This document shows positions 8,474-16,291 of a stretch of 32,998 bases of DNA, one piece after another. The stretch covers positions 1 through 32,998 of the forward strand of contig JAJRZN010000035.1 in assembly GCA_024275235.1 (NCBI GenBank), in the 5' to 3' direction. Source of the stretch: Deltaproteobacteria bacterium (GTDB lineage Bacteria; Desulfobacterota; Desulfobulbia; Desulfobulbales; VMSU01). A program made the position numbers and the translations under genes. The first letter of the stretch is position 1. Each line of letters begins with the position of its first letter. The notes beneath the pieces were generated by a model, which saw nothing but the letters and a program-made list of their open reading frames with translations, was not told the origin of the DNA and made no database searches.

Positions 8474-10189
8474 TTATGATTTCCCCATGATAAAGCCAGC
8501 AGATTCAGGACGCCGCAATTCCGGCCCCCCAGCCCCAGTCAGGGTATTAAGCAGAATAATAGTTTCTTTGCCGACGATACCGTCCGGGATTAGATTATAT
8601 CTAAACTGCAGCCGCCTGACCCGCCGCACAAGACCGGAATCATAAACCGCCCTCCCCGCCTGTTTATTGTACTCCTCTCCATCTGCGAGGGCAAGACGTT
8701 CAGCAAGCCATTTTACCATGGGGCCGCGATAACCGGGCCGGATGGAATCTCCATAGCCCGCTGGAGGCCGCCAGATAAGAATATAAGCCCCCTGCCAGTG
8801 TTGAGCCAGATCGGCGGGCGAAACCCGCCACTGCCGGCCGTCAAGACGCAGGTCAAGCCAACGACCATGATCAGCCGCCAGCACCACAAAGGACTTCCCG
8901 CCCTGACCCTCTCCCCGCATACGCAGCACAGCAGGACGATTAAGCCGCCTTAAAGCCGCCATGCCGCTGACAGCGCTCAGACAACGCAGACCATGCTTTT
9001 CGGCATATTGGCAGCCCCGGTCTTCAGCCGGAGAGAAACCCTTCACCCCCCACAAACGCAGCAACTCACCCATGGCCGCCCGTTTATCACGACCGGAGGC
9101 CGCCATATCCTGCCATTCAACGGCTGACAAAAAGGGCTCAGCCGCTTCATATTTGAGATTAAAAGACAGATGGCCCTTATCTTTATTATTTTTATTATTT
9201 TTATTCCCCTTCCCGCCCTTCGGCATCTCAAGGGCGGCAGAAGCCGCAGGCTTGGCAGAAGAGGCGCTCTGCCGCGGCCTGGAGCCCCGAAGCAAAAGCG
9301 CCAAAGCCGCGAGACAGACTACAAACACAATTACCGCCACCAGCCAGGGAGAAAAGGGCCGAAAGCCCCCTCGTCCCTTTTTCCGCAGGCCTAAAACCTC
9401 ACCCGCGGCCGCGGTTAGAAGCCTGGTGTCTACGAGGTGGATACCCTTAGTATAGGCGGCCAGCAAAGCCCGGTCACAAACCATATTAATCAGGCGGGGA
9501 ATACCGGCACTTAAAGAGAATAATTTTTTCAGGCTTCCGTCCGAGAAAACATCCGGACTCATCCCGGCCACGGTCAGACGGTGCCGGACATAGGCCGTGG
9601 TCTCCTCTCTGTTCAGCGGCCCGAGATGATGACGGGCCGATATCCGCTGCGCCAGCTGCTTGAGCTGGGGATCAGCCAGTTTTTCCTGCAATTCAGGCTG
9701 CCCCAGCATGATAATCTGTAATAATTTACGTTCATTGGTCTCCAGATTGGTCAGCAGCCTGATCTGCTCCAGCACCTCAAAATCCAGATTCTGGGCCTCA
9801 TCAATTATCAATACCGTACGTCCCCCCCCGGCATGAGCGGCAAGGAGATAGTCATTAACGGCATCAACCAGCTCCTTACCACCGGCATCCCGATGATACT
9901 CAATCTTCAGTTCATCGCAAATAGAGGCCAGAAGCTCAAGGGGCGTAAGTTTAGGATTGATGATAAAGGCGATATTGGTATCAGCCGGCACCTGCTCCAG
10001 GAGACAGCGGCAAACCGTGGTCTTACCCGCCCCCACCTCCCCGGTGAGCAGGACAAAACCACCGTCATTCTCCAGGCCGTAACGTAAATGAGCCAGGGCC
10101 TCACGATGACCGTCACTCATATAAAGAAAAGCCGGATCAGGGGTGATGGAGAACGGCTTTTGAGAAATATTGAAAAATTGCTGGTACAC
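8474..10189 (-). CDS. gspA: General secretion pathway protein A / ExeA-type AAA ATPase
   Basis: An ATPase that with GspB remodels or binds peptidoglycan for secretin assembly. I start it at the GTG at 10189 (571 residues), because the protein then begins MYQQFFNISQKPFSITPDP, the usual ExeA opening; a TTG at 10261 would add 24 residues that do not look like the family. Neither start has a good ribosome binding site. The AAA domain has Walker A GEVGAGKT (50-57), Walker B VLIIDEAQ (126-133) and a sensor LGQPEL. A membrane segment lies at about 281-300. The periplasmic part has a C39-peptidase-like region (about 365-490), in which I do not see a clear catalytic cysteine context, and a peptidoglycan-binding domain ending in FRYNLIPDGIVGKETIILLN. 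Confidence 0.9.
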   Translation of the reverse strand: MYQQFFNISQKPFSITPDPAFLYMSDGHREALAHLRYGLENDGGFVLLTGEVGAGKTTVCRCLLEQVPADTNIAFIINPKLTPLELLASICDELKIEYHRDAGGKELVDAVNDYLLAAHAGGGRTVLIIDEAQNLDFEVLEQIRLLTNLETNERKLLQIIMLGQPELQEKLADPQLKQLAQRISARHHLGPLNREETTAYVRHRLTVAGMSPDVFSDGSLKKLFSLSAGIPRLINMVCDRALLAAYTKGIHLVDTRLLTAAAGEVLGLRKKGRGGFRPFSPWLVAVIVFVVCLAALALLLRGSRPRQSASSAKPAASAALEMPKGGKGNKNNKNNKDKGHLSFNLKYEAAEPFLSAVEWQDMAASGRDKRAAMGELLRLWGVKGFSPAEDRGCQYAEKHGLRCLSAVSGMAALRRLNRPAVLRMRGEGQGGKSFVVLAADHGRWLDLRLDGRQWRVSPADLAQHWQGAYILIWRPPAGYGDSIRPGYRGPMVKWLAERLALADGEEYNKQAGRAVYDSGLVRRVRRLQFRYNLIPDGIVGKETIILLNTLTGAGGPELRRPESAGFIMGKS

Positions 10190-10265
10190 CAGTAGAATAT
10201 ATCTATTTAATTTAACGGCTAAAAGAGAAAGGGGACAAGCAGTATCACAAGCACTCAACAAACAT

Positions 10266-10284
10266 AAGTGGTACGACTACGATC
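10266..10284. repeat. Copy of short GTACGACTA repeat overlapping a gene end
   Basis: AAGTGGTACGACTACGATC overlaps the last codons and stop (10277-10279) of the zinc-ribbon gene. It aligns with AAGTG at 3755-3759 and GGTACGACTAAGATC at 3764-3778. Repetition in two gaps suggests a small dispersed element; it could also be partly chance. Confidence 0.35.
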
Positions 10285-10978
10285 CCATGGCCTCAAGATA
10301 AGGCCCGAATAAATCATCATAATCCTGACGCCCCTTCTTAAAAATAATCTCAAGATAGGCGGCCTCAGCATCATTTACCACCAGATTGGCGTTATTGACC
10401 AGGGCCTCAAGGTCATAAAGGGTATGAAACTCCGGCCCCATGAGAATATAATAAAGGCCCCGGCGCCGGGCCATGGGCATGCGGCTCAGATATTGATGAA
10501 ACTCAGACTCTGCCGGCGGCCCGGCAAAGCCGGTATGGAGAACCACATAGGTAAAATCCGTAAAACGCATGCGGGCAATGGCATCAGAGGCAGATTCAGG
10601 GAATTCCGTCTGGCAGCCCTGCTCGAGAAAGGCCTTACTCACCGCCTCACGGGCCGCGCCTTCCGGCATCATCACCAGGGCTTTGTCAACATCGGGAGCA
10701 ACCGCCATTTCCTCGTACATATCATTGGCCATCCAGCTTATATCCGGATAATGAGGCGGCTTGATCCCGCTCTTAACACCAGCCCCGGAATTCAGCCCCG
10801 ACTCCCGCGGAGTGTCGGCACAAGAGCCGTCCGCCCGCAGATGAATGGTCTTTTTACAATGCGGGCAACCCATTTTCAGGGTACCTTTTTTCAGCCCCGC
10901 CAGGGCTGTCCGGATCTTGGCCTGCTGAGCCTCATTAAAATTCAAGGCCTGCCGGCAATGCGGGCATTGACTTATCAT
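10277..10978 (-). CDS. Zinc-ribbon protein with receiver-like C-terminal region
   Basis: 233 residues. The N-terminus is a clear zinc ribbon: Cys5-xx-Cys8 and Cys38-xx-Cys41 (CPHC and CPHC). A linker (about 50-75) is followed by a region with alternating beta-strands and helices (about 85-225): KALVMMP near the first strand, FTYVVLHTGF in the position of a receiver's acceptor strand, and LYYILMGP later. No conserved phospho-acceptor aspartate is evident, so it resembles a degenerate response-regulator fold. It has an excellent AAAAGGAG ribosome binding site and lies between pilT and gspA in one direction, so a role in pilus motility or secretion is possible. Function unknown; the fold beyond the ribbon is inference. 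Confidence 0.7.
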   Translation of the reverse strand: MISQCPHCRQALNFNEAQQAKIRTALAGLKKGTLKMGCPHCKKTIHLRADGSCADTPRESGLNSGAGVKSGIKPPHYPDISWMANDMYEEMAVAPDVDKALVMMPEGAAREAVSKAFLEQGCQTEFPESASDAIARMRFTDFTYVVLHTGFAGPPAESEFHQYLSRMPMARRRGLYYILMGPEFHTLYDLEALVNNANLVVNDAEAAYLEIIFKKGRQDYDDLFGPYLEAMGS

Positions 10979-11005
10979 CTTCTATCTCCTTTTTAGCGGC
11001 ATTCT

Positions 11006-12184
11006 CTATCTGAAATTAGCAAAGGGGTCCTCTTCCTCAGCGTCCATGGCCAGCCCCGTAATACCGGTGGTAGATTCCCCCTTGGCCGCCTTGATCTGAT
11101 CCAGCCCCCGATTAACCGCGCTGCGGTGGGAACAATAGCCCAGGGCCGTCTGTTCTTCAATCAAGCCCTCTTTGTAAAGCTCCAGAATATGCTGATCAAA
11201 GGTCTGCATCCCCAGGGCGTGACCATCACTGATAATATCATAAAAGGTCTTACCCTCCGACTCCCCATGCAGAATGGCATCGGCAACCCGCAGGTTTTTA
11301 CGCATAACCTCCAGAGCCGCCACCCGGCCGCCGCCGACCTTGGGCAGCAGGCGTTGGCCCACCACCCAGCGAATGGTATCCACCAGCCGGTTCCTGATCT
11401 GCCCCTGCTCGCGGGCGTCAAACATGCCAAGGCAGCGGTTAATGGCCTGCCCGGCATCCACCGTATGCAGAGTGCTCATGACCAGATGGCCTGTTTCCGC
11501 CGCCGTCAGACCTATCTCCATGGTTTCCCGATCCCGCATCTCGCCCACCAGAATGACCCTGGGGGCCTGGCGGAGAGCGGCTCGCAAACCATTGGGAAAG
11601 GTATCAAAATCATTACCCAGCTCCCGTTGGTTAAAGGTGGCCTTAATCTGGGGATGTTCAAACTCAATGGGGTCTTCCAGGGTGACTACATGCACCTGAC
11701 GTTCCCGGTTTATCTGATGCAGGAGGGCGGCAAGGGTGGTTGATTTTCCGGAGCCGGTGGCACCGGTAACCAGAATAATACCGTTCAGTTCCTGAGGCAT
11801 CTTATGAAAAATCGGCGGCAGATTAAGGGAATCAATGGTGGGAATAGTTGTGGGTAAAATACGGAGAACGGTGGAGAGATGCCCCTTCTGCGAGAATATA
11901 TTTACCCGGAAGCGAGCCTTGTTCCCGAGAGAATAAGAGAGATCACAGGAGCCGTTTTCCACTAAATCCTTGAGCAGCCGTTTATTGCCGCCGATAATAT
12001 TCAAGGCAAAAACCTCAGCCTGAAAGGGGGTCAGCTGCTTAACCTCCGGTTCAACCCCCACCGGGATCAAAACCCCGGATGACTCCACCTGCAGCGGCTT
12101 ACCCACGGTTATATTAAGATCCGAGACATAACCCGGACTGGCCAGCATGCTGGCAATCCAATAATCTATTTCAGCGCGTTTCAT
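11006..12184 (-). CDS. pilT: PilT/PilU-type twitching motility ATPase
   Basis: 392 residues from the ATG at 12184, which has a GGAG ribosome binding site eight bases upstream; an in-frame start at 12208 would add eight residues without support. This hexameric secretion-ATPase family powers type IV pilus retraction. Motifs: Walker A GATGSGKST (141-149), Asp box TLEDPIEFEH (168-177), Walker B with VGEMRDRET (213-221), and the His box LTAAETGHLVMSTLHT (226-241). The C-terminus ends EEEDPFANFR and contains a long linker, slightly longer than E. coli-type PilT. PilU paralogues look similar, so the exact paralogue is uncertain. No pilB or pilC is nearby. Confidence 0.9.
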   Translation of the reverse strand: MKRAEIDYWIASMLASPGYVSDLNITVGKPLQVESSGVLIPVGVEPEVKQLTPFQAEVFALNIIGGNKRLLKDLVENGSCDLSYSLGNKARFRVNIFSQKGHLSTVLRILPTTIPTIDSLNLPPIFHKMPQELNGIILVTGATGSGKSTTLAALLHQINRERQVHVVTLEDPIEFEHPQIKATFNQRELGNDFDTFPNGLRAALRQAPRVILVGEMRDRETMEIGLTAAETGHLVMSTLHTVDAGQAINRCLGMFDAREQGQIRNRLVDTIRWVVGQRLLPKVGGGRVAALEVMRKNLRVADAILHGESEGKTFYDIISDGHALGMQTFDQHILELYKEGLIEEQTALGYCSHRSAVNRGLDQIKAAKGESTTGITGLAMDAEEEDPFANFR

Positions 12185-12212
12185 AATATATCTCCAGGTT
12201 CGGCACAAAACC

Positions 12213-12258
12213 CTATAGCTCTATAGCTATAGCTTTTACTTCGACATTCAACATTCAA
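12213..12258. repeat. Tandem palindromic octamers and heptamers in the mltA-pilT gap
   Basis: CTATAGCT is repeated exactly at 12213-12220 and 12221-12228, with a partial third copy (ATAGCT, 12229-12234). It is followed by TTTTACTTCGA and an exact heptamer pair CATTCAA at 12245-12251 and 12252-12258. On the minus strand the end reads TTGAATG twice and then TCGAAGT, similar in layout to 3739-3758. There is no coding sense. Confidence 0.5.
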
Positions 12259-12277
12259 TTAAACCCAAATAAACTCA

Positions 12278-13474
12278 TCACTGTCTTGTCTTACCCCCCT
12301 CAGGCATTAACAGATACAGACGACCGGCCTCCTTCATATGACCAGCCTCTGCGGCGGCTCCTGCCCCTGTCCCCATAAAAAGATACAGCCGACCGGAGCC
12401 CCTGATAGCCGCCCCGCTGTCCTGCTGAAAGACAAAACGCCGCAACGACCGCCGCCCGCGAAGCCGGCCATGAGCAAACTCCGGCACCGTGGTCTCAAGA
12501 TAATAAAGTCCGCCCATGGGGAAGCAGCGTGGATCAAGGGCCGCTGAGCGTCCGGCAACCAGGGCCTCACCCATGCTGCCCACCGGCCCGGCCGCCGGAT
12601 CATCATCAAGACGAAAAAATATATACCTGTCATTATAATGCAGGATTAGACGGCGCTCGTCAAGATGGGAGCTCAGATAGGCACGGATGGCCTCCATACT
12701 GACCGCTTTTAAAGACATTTTACCCTCATCCACCAGCAGGCGGCCAATACTTTTATAATCCCGGCCATTTGAACCGGCATAACGAACCCCCAGCAGACGG
12801 CCGTCCGGCAACCGGATGAGACCGGAGCCCTGTACCTGGAGAACAAATACATCCACCGGATCACGGAGATATAATAATTCATGGCCGGCCAGCAGCTGTT
12901 TATCCTCTATGACGGCCCGCCGCCAATAGGGCAGCAGACGATTATTCTCCAGACGGCCGATAAATGGCCGGCTGCTCCCGGCGGCCTCATAATGACGGGC
13001 CTTGACCAGATCAGAGGGCAGGCCATAGATGGGGTAAATAAAAGGGGGCTGCTTTATAAGACTGCCCTTAAAAACCGGCTGGTAATAACCGGTTACCAGA
13101 ATATCGTCCCCGCCCCTGCTGTTCAGAGCCTCGCAGACCTTAAAATTCGCCGCCACGGCATCCGGCAGAGCAATATCCGGCAAGGTTTTAAGCAGTTTCT
13201 GAAACTTTAATAAAGAGGCCAGAATATCCCCGGCCGTCTCGGATTCCGCCCCGCACATTTTTAACCTCACGGCACCATCCCGCCGCCGCCAATAGGCGAT
13301 ACTGTTTGTTAGAGCCGCCTCAAGAGAGAGCCTTGAGCCATCATCTACCATATCCGGTGCCGTCTTCAGCGCCCTCATCCGGCACCCTCCCGTAAGCCGC
13401 GGCAGCCGCGGACGACAGCCACTGACAAGAAGCAAAGCAAAAACAATAACCAGCAGCAGGAATTTATTCTTCAT
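12278..13474 (-). CDS. mltA: Membrane-bound lytic murein transglycosylase A
   Basis: 398-residue lipoprotein that cleaves glycan strands to leave 1,6-anhydro-MurNAc ends. Signal peptide MKNKFLLLVIVFALLLVSGC ends in a lipobox with Cys20. The MltA domain shows TGYYQPVFKG, FVLQVQGSG and GVRYAGSNGRDY, typical of the double-psi barrel. The C-terminal 3D domain keeps FQQDSGAAIRG with probable catalytic Asp352 and an MGTGAGAAAEAGHMK segment corresponding to the family's GxGPEAGxxAGxMK. It is first in the long minus-strand run and divergent from acs. The ribosome binding site is weak. Confidence 0.92.
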   Translation of the reverse strand: MKNKFLLLVIVFALLLVSGCRPRLPRLTGGCRMRALKTAPDMVDDGSRLSLEAALTNSIAYWRRRDGAVRLKMCGAESETAGDILASLLKFQKLLKTLPDIALPDAVAANFKVCEALNSRGGDDILVTGYYQPVFKGSLIKQPPFIYPIYGLPSDLVKARHYEAAGSSRPFIGRLENNRLLPYWRRAVIEDKQLLAGHELLYLRDPVDVFVLQVQGSGLIRLPDGRLLGVRYAGSNGRDYKSIGRLLVDEGKMSLKAVSMEAIRAYLSSHLDERRLILHYNDRYIFFRLDDDPAAGPVGSMGEALVAGRSAALDPRCFPMGGLYYLETTVPEFAHGRLRGRRSLRRFVFQQDSGAAIRGSGRLYLFMGTGAGAAAEAGHMKEAGRLYLLMPEGGKTRQ

Positions 13475-13508
13475 GTAATTTTCAGGTTCACGAAATACAA
13501 AAGATACA

Positions 13509-13533
13509 AAAAATAGTATTTTTACCTATTTTT
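13509..13533. other. AT-rich hairpin between divergent mltA and acs
   Basis: AAAAATAG, a nine-base loop, then CTATTTTT. It sits in the 266-base divergent gap, just before the predicted acs promoter. It could be an operator or a curved AT-rich element. It carries only two G-C pairs' worth of strength, so a terminator role is unlikely. Confidence 0.25.
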
Positions 13534-13537
13534 CTTC

Positions 13538-13566
13538 TTGACCACTCTCTTTTCAAACTGTTTATA
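13538..13566 (+). promoter_or_regulatory. Predicted sigma-70 promoter for acs
   Basis: TTGACC as -35, a 17-base spacer, then TTTATA (with an overlapping TATATA two bases on). It points to acs and would give a leader of about 165 bases. Promoter matches in AT-rich DNA are easily found by chance. Confidence 0.4.
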
Positions 13567-13659
13567 TACACTAATAAATTGTTGGCCAAAAGTTTACCTT
13601 AATTTATGAGTCTGTTGATTTATAAAGATTTTCGTCCCTGTTCAGGCGAAAGGAGCATA

Positions 13660-13728
13660 ATGAGAGGGACTTTTATTAATCCGAACCTCAGTGCACGGTT
13701 CAAATTATTCTGTTCACCGCATGATTGA
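13660..13728 (+). CDS. Predicted 22-residue leader ORF upstream of acs
   Basis: A short frame starting ATGAGAGGGACTTTT and ending at a TGA 12 bases before the acs start. It has an AAAGGAG ribosome binding site with five-base spacing, as good as the one for acs itself (AAAGGAG at 13729-13735). The product begins MRGTFINPNLSARF and ends CSPHD; it has no signal peptide and no run of a single amino acid that would suggest classical attenuation. A hairpin GAACC/GGTTC (13683-13687 with 13697-13701) lies inside it. Translation of the leader would end just before the acs start and so could couple to it. No homologue is recognised; it may be a chance ORF. Confidence 0.4.
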   Translation: MRGTFINPNLSARFKLFCSPHD

Positions 13729-13740
13729 AAAGGAGACACA

Positions 13741-15729
13741 ATGAGCGAAGAAAAAATTGAGAGCATGTCAACCGAAAAAAGAGTCTTCAATCCCCCCACC
13801 GAAGGCCGGGACACGGCCTGTATCAAGAGCATGGAGGAATACGAAGCCCAATATAAACGTTCCATGGATGACCCCGAAGGCTACTGGGGAGAGCGAGCCG
13901 GGGAGCTTCTCACCTGGGACAAAAAATGGGATACCGTCCTTGATGCCGATATGTACAAGCCGGAGATCAAATGGTTTGTAAACGGGAAGTTAAATGTCTC
14001 CTACAACTGCCTTGACCGCCATCTCACCAACGGCCGCCGCAATAAGGCCGCTATCATCTGGCAGGGCGAACCGGAAGAGGATGTCAAGGTTTATACCTAC
14101 CAGATGCTCCACTCCGCGGTCTGCCGCTGTGCCAACGCCCTTAAAAATCTGGGAATCAAAAAAGGCGACCGGGTCGCCGTCTATCTGCCCATGATCCCGG
14201 AACTGGCCATTACCCTCCTGGCCTGCAGCCGGATAGGGGCCATTCATTCAGTAGTATTTGCCGGTTTCTCCGCCCCCAGCCTGCAGAGCCGGATTAAGGA
14301 CTGTGAGGCCAAGGTTCTTATTACCGCCGATGCCGTCATCCGGGCCGGCAAAACCATCCCCTTAAAGAGCAATGCCGATGCCGCCTTAGAGGGCTGCGAC
14401 AGCGTGACGAACACCATTGTCGTCAAAAGGGGCGGCAACGACATAAATTTTAAAGAGGGCTTTGACCTCTGGTGGCACGAAGTAATGGCCGCCGATGAGG
14501 TCAGCGGCCCCTGCGAGCCGGAGTCCATGGATGCCGAAGATCCGCTTTTCATCCTCTACACCTCCGGCAGTACCGGCAAGCCCAAGGGCGTGGTTCATAC
14601 CACCGGCGGTTATCTTACTTACGCCGCCCATACCTGTCAGACCGTATTCGACATAAAGGATGATGATGTCTACTGGTGTACCGCCGATATCGGCTGGATT
14701 ACCGGCCACAGTTATATCCTTTACGGGCCTCTGGCTCTCGGCGCCACCTCCCTGATGTTTGAAGGCGTACCAACCTATCCGGCCCCTAACCGATTCTGGC
14801 ATATTGTTGAAAAATTCAAGGTCAATATTTTCTATACCGCCCCCACCGCCGTCCGGGCCCTCATGAGATTCGGCGATGCTCACACCAAGAAGAACGATCT
14901 TTCCTCCCTGCGCGTTCTCGGTACCGTGGGCGAGCCCATCAATCCCGAGGCCTGGATGTGGTATTACGAGCATATCGGTGCCAGCCGGCTGCCCATTGTG
15001 GACACCTGGTGGCAGACCGAGACCGGCGGAATTCTCATCTCCGCCCTGCCCTACGCCACGCCTCTGAAACCCGGCTCCGCCACCCGGCCCCTGCCCGGTA
15101 TCGAGGCGGCAATCTATAACGAAGAAGGCAGGGAAGCGGGGGTCAACGAGGGCGGCCGCTTAGTCATCAAAAGGCCGTGGCCCGGCATGCTGCGCGGTAT
15201 TTACGGCGACCCGGAACGTTACAAAAAGACCTATTTCAGCCGTTTCCCCGGTATTTATGATCCTGAAGACGGGGCCAGGAAAGATGAAGACGGCTATTTC
15301 TGGATTATGGGCCGCTTAGACGATGTCATTAACGTCTCCGGCCACCGAATGGGTACGGCCGAGATTGAATCGGCCCTGGTATCTCATAAAGATGTGGCCG
15401 AGGCCGCGGTGGTGGGCGCCCCCCATGAAATCAAGGGCCAGAGCATCTATGCCTATGTTACTCTGAAGGCCGACATTGAGCCCAGCGAAGAACTGCGGGC
15501 CGCCCTGAGGGCCTGGGTAAGAACACAGATCGGCCCCATTGCCACCCCGGAACACATCCAGTTTGCCGATGGCCTGCCCAAAACCAGATCCGGTAAGATC
15601 ATGCGCCGAATCCTGCGCAAGATTGCCGCCGGCATGCACGAAGAACACGATTTTGGTGACACCTCCACTCTGGCCGACCCCGGGGTTGTTGACCTGCTGG
15701 TTAAAGGTAATCTCAAACTGATTGCCTGA
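13741..15729 (+). CDS. acs: Acetyl-CoA synthetase (AMP-forming)
   Basis: 662 residues, the normal Acs length. It activates acetate with ATP and CoA to acetyl-CoA through acetyl-AMP. Motifs: the N-terminal ACAS segment ([17 protein letters not shown]), P-loop-like [12 protein letters not shown], the acetate pocket and [27 protein letters not shown], the hinge [15 protein letters not shown], and [11 protein letters not shown], where Lys619 is the residue reversibly acetylated in this family. The start is fixed by AAAGGAG five bases upstream; an ATG at 13765 lacks one. It is a single-gene unit with a strong terminator. A histone-deacetylase-like protein is coded at 5183-6223, which could in principle deacetylate Lys619. 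Confidence 0.97.
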   Translation: MSEEKIESMSTEKRVFNPPTEGRDTACIKSMEEYEAQYKRSMDDPEGYWGERAGELLTWDKKWDTVLDADMYKPEIKWFVNGKLNVSYNCLDRHLTNGRRNKAAIIWQGEPEEDVKVYTYQMLHSAVCRCANALKNLGIKKGDRVAVYLPMIPELAITLLACSRIGAIHSVVFAGFSAPSLQSRIKDCEAKVLITADAVIRAGKTIPLKSNADAALEGCDSVTNTIVVKRGGNDINFKEGFDLWWHEVMAADEVSGPCEPESMDAEDPLFILYTSGSTGKPKGVVHTTGGYLTYAAHTCQTVFDIKDDDVYWCTADIGWITGHSYILYGPLALGATSLMFEGVPTYPAPNRFWHIVEKFKVNIFYTAPTAVRALMRFGDAHTKKNDLSSLRVLGTVGEPINPEAWMWYYEHIGASRLPIVDTWWQTETGGILISALPYATPLKPGSATRPLPGIEAAIYNEEGREAGVNEGGRLVIKRPWPGMLRGIYGDPERYKKTYFSRFPGIYDPEDGARKDEDGYFWIMGRLDDVINVSGHRMGTAEIESALVSHKDVAEAAVVGAPHEIKGQSIYAYVTLKADIEPSEELRAALRAWVRTQIGPIATPEHIQFADGLPKTRSGKIMRRILRKIAAGMHEEHDFGDTSTLADPGVVDLLVKGNLKLIA

Positions 15730-15754
15730 CATTACCGGCAAAATAATCAAAAAA

Positions 15755-15792
15755 GGGCGGCGGCAAATTTATTGCCGCCGCCCTTTTTTTTT
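15755..15792 (+). terminator. Rho-independent terminator of acs
   Basis: A perfect 12-bp GC-rich stem (GGGCGGCGGCAA with TTGCCGCCGCCC), a five-base loop and a run of nine T, 25 bases after the acs stop. The A run before the stem would also allow function on the other strand, but no minus-strand gene ends there. Confidence 0.95.
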
Positions 15793-15944
15793 GCTGAATT
15801 TTATCCCAAAAACGTTATTGACCAGTCCATGAAAAGGTACTAATACTTTCAGTTGCAGTTAAGTTCTTTCAATCTGCCGTCTCTAAAGCAATAAAGACCG
15901 GGACAGCCATCTGAGATCATAACAATTAAAGAGGAGGAGAGACA

Positions 15945-16202
15945 ATGAGCACTCAAAATCTGGTCACCATGGAAGTAGGCATAAAACTACCCGCGGAATT
16001 AGCTGAAGAATTGCAGGAGGTCGTCAAGGTTACGGGCAGATCGCAGGAGGACTTAATCAGCCAGTATGTTGCGGAAGGTATTTCTACCGCCATGCCGCAG
16101 GTAAAACGGAAACTCTTTTTCACCCACACCAAAAAAATTCTCCAGCAGCATAATATATCTGATGATGTTGTGAACGAGATTGTTGACAAATTCCTCTATT
16201 AA
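15945..16202 (+). CDS. Small ribbon-helix-helix-like protein
   Basis: 85 residues with a very strong GAGGAGGAGAG ribosome binding site. The N-terminal half fits a ribbon-helix-helix: a strand (VTMEVGIKLP), a helix (AELAEELQEVVKVTG), a short turn, and a second helix (SQEDLISQYVAEGI). The second half is charged (QVKRKLFFTHTKKILQQHN) and ends in a predicted helix (SDDVVNEIVDKFLY). Such proteins are often DNA-binding repressors or antitoxins. It lies 89 bases before a patatin-like lipase in the same direction, with no terminator seen between them, so the two are probably co-transcribed. No close family is recognised. Confidence 0.65.
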   Translation: MSTQNLVTMEVGIKLPAELAEELQEVVKVTGRSQEDLISQYVAEGISTAMPQVKRKLFFTHTKKILQQHNISDDVVNEIVDKFLY

Positions 16203-16291
16203 TGGACTCATAAAAAGCGAAAAAGGCTATTGAGCACTTACAAAAATGACAAGGAAATGACAAATACTTAACGAAATAAAAGGGGTACGTT

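Noticed and set aside
14386-14973. Minus-strand frame of 195 residues inside acs
   Set aside because: A shadow of acs; it has no ribosome binding site or recognisable motif, and acs is certain.
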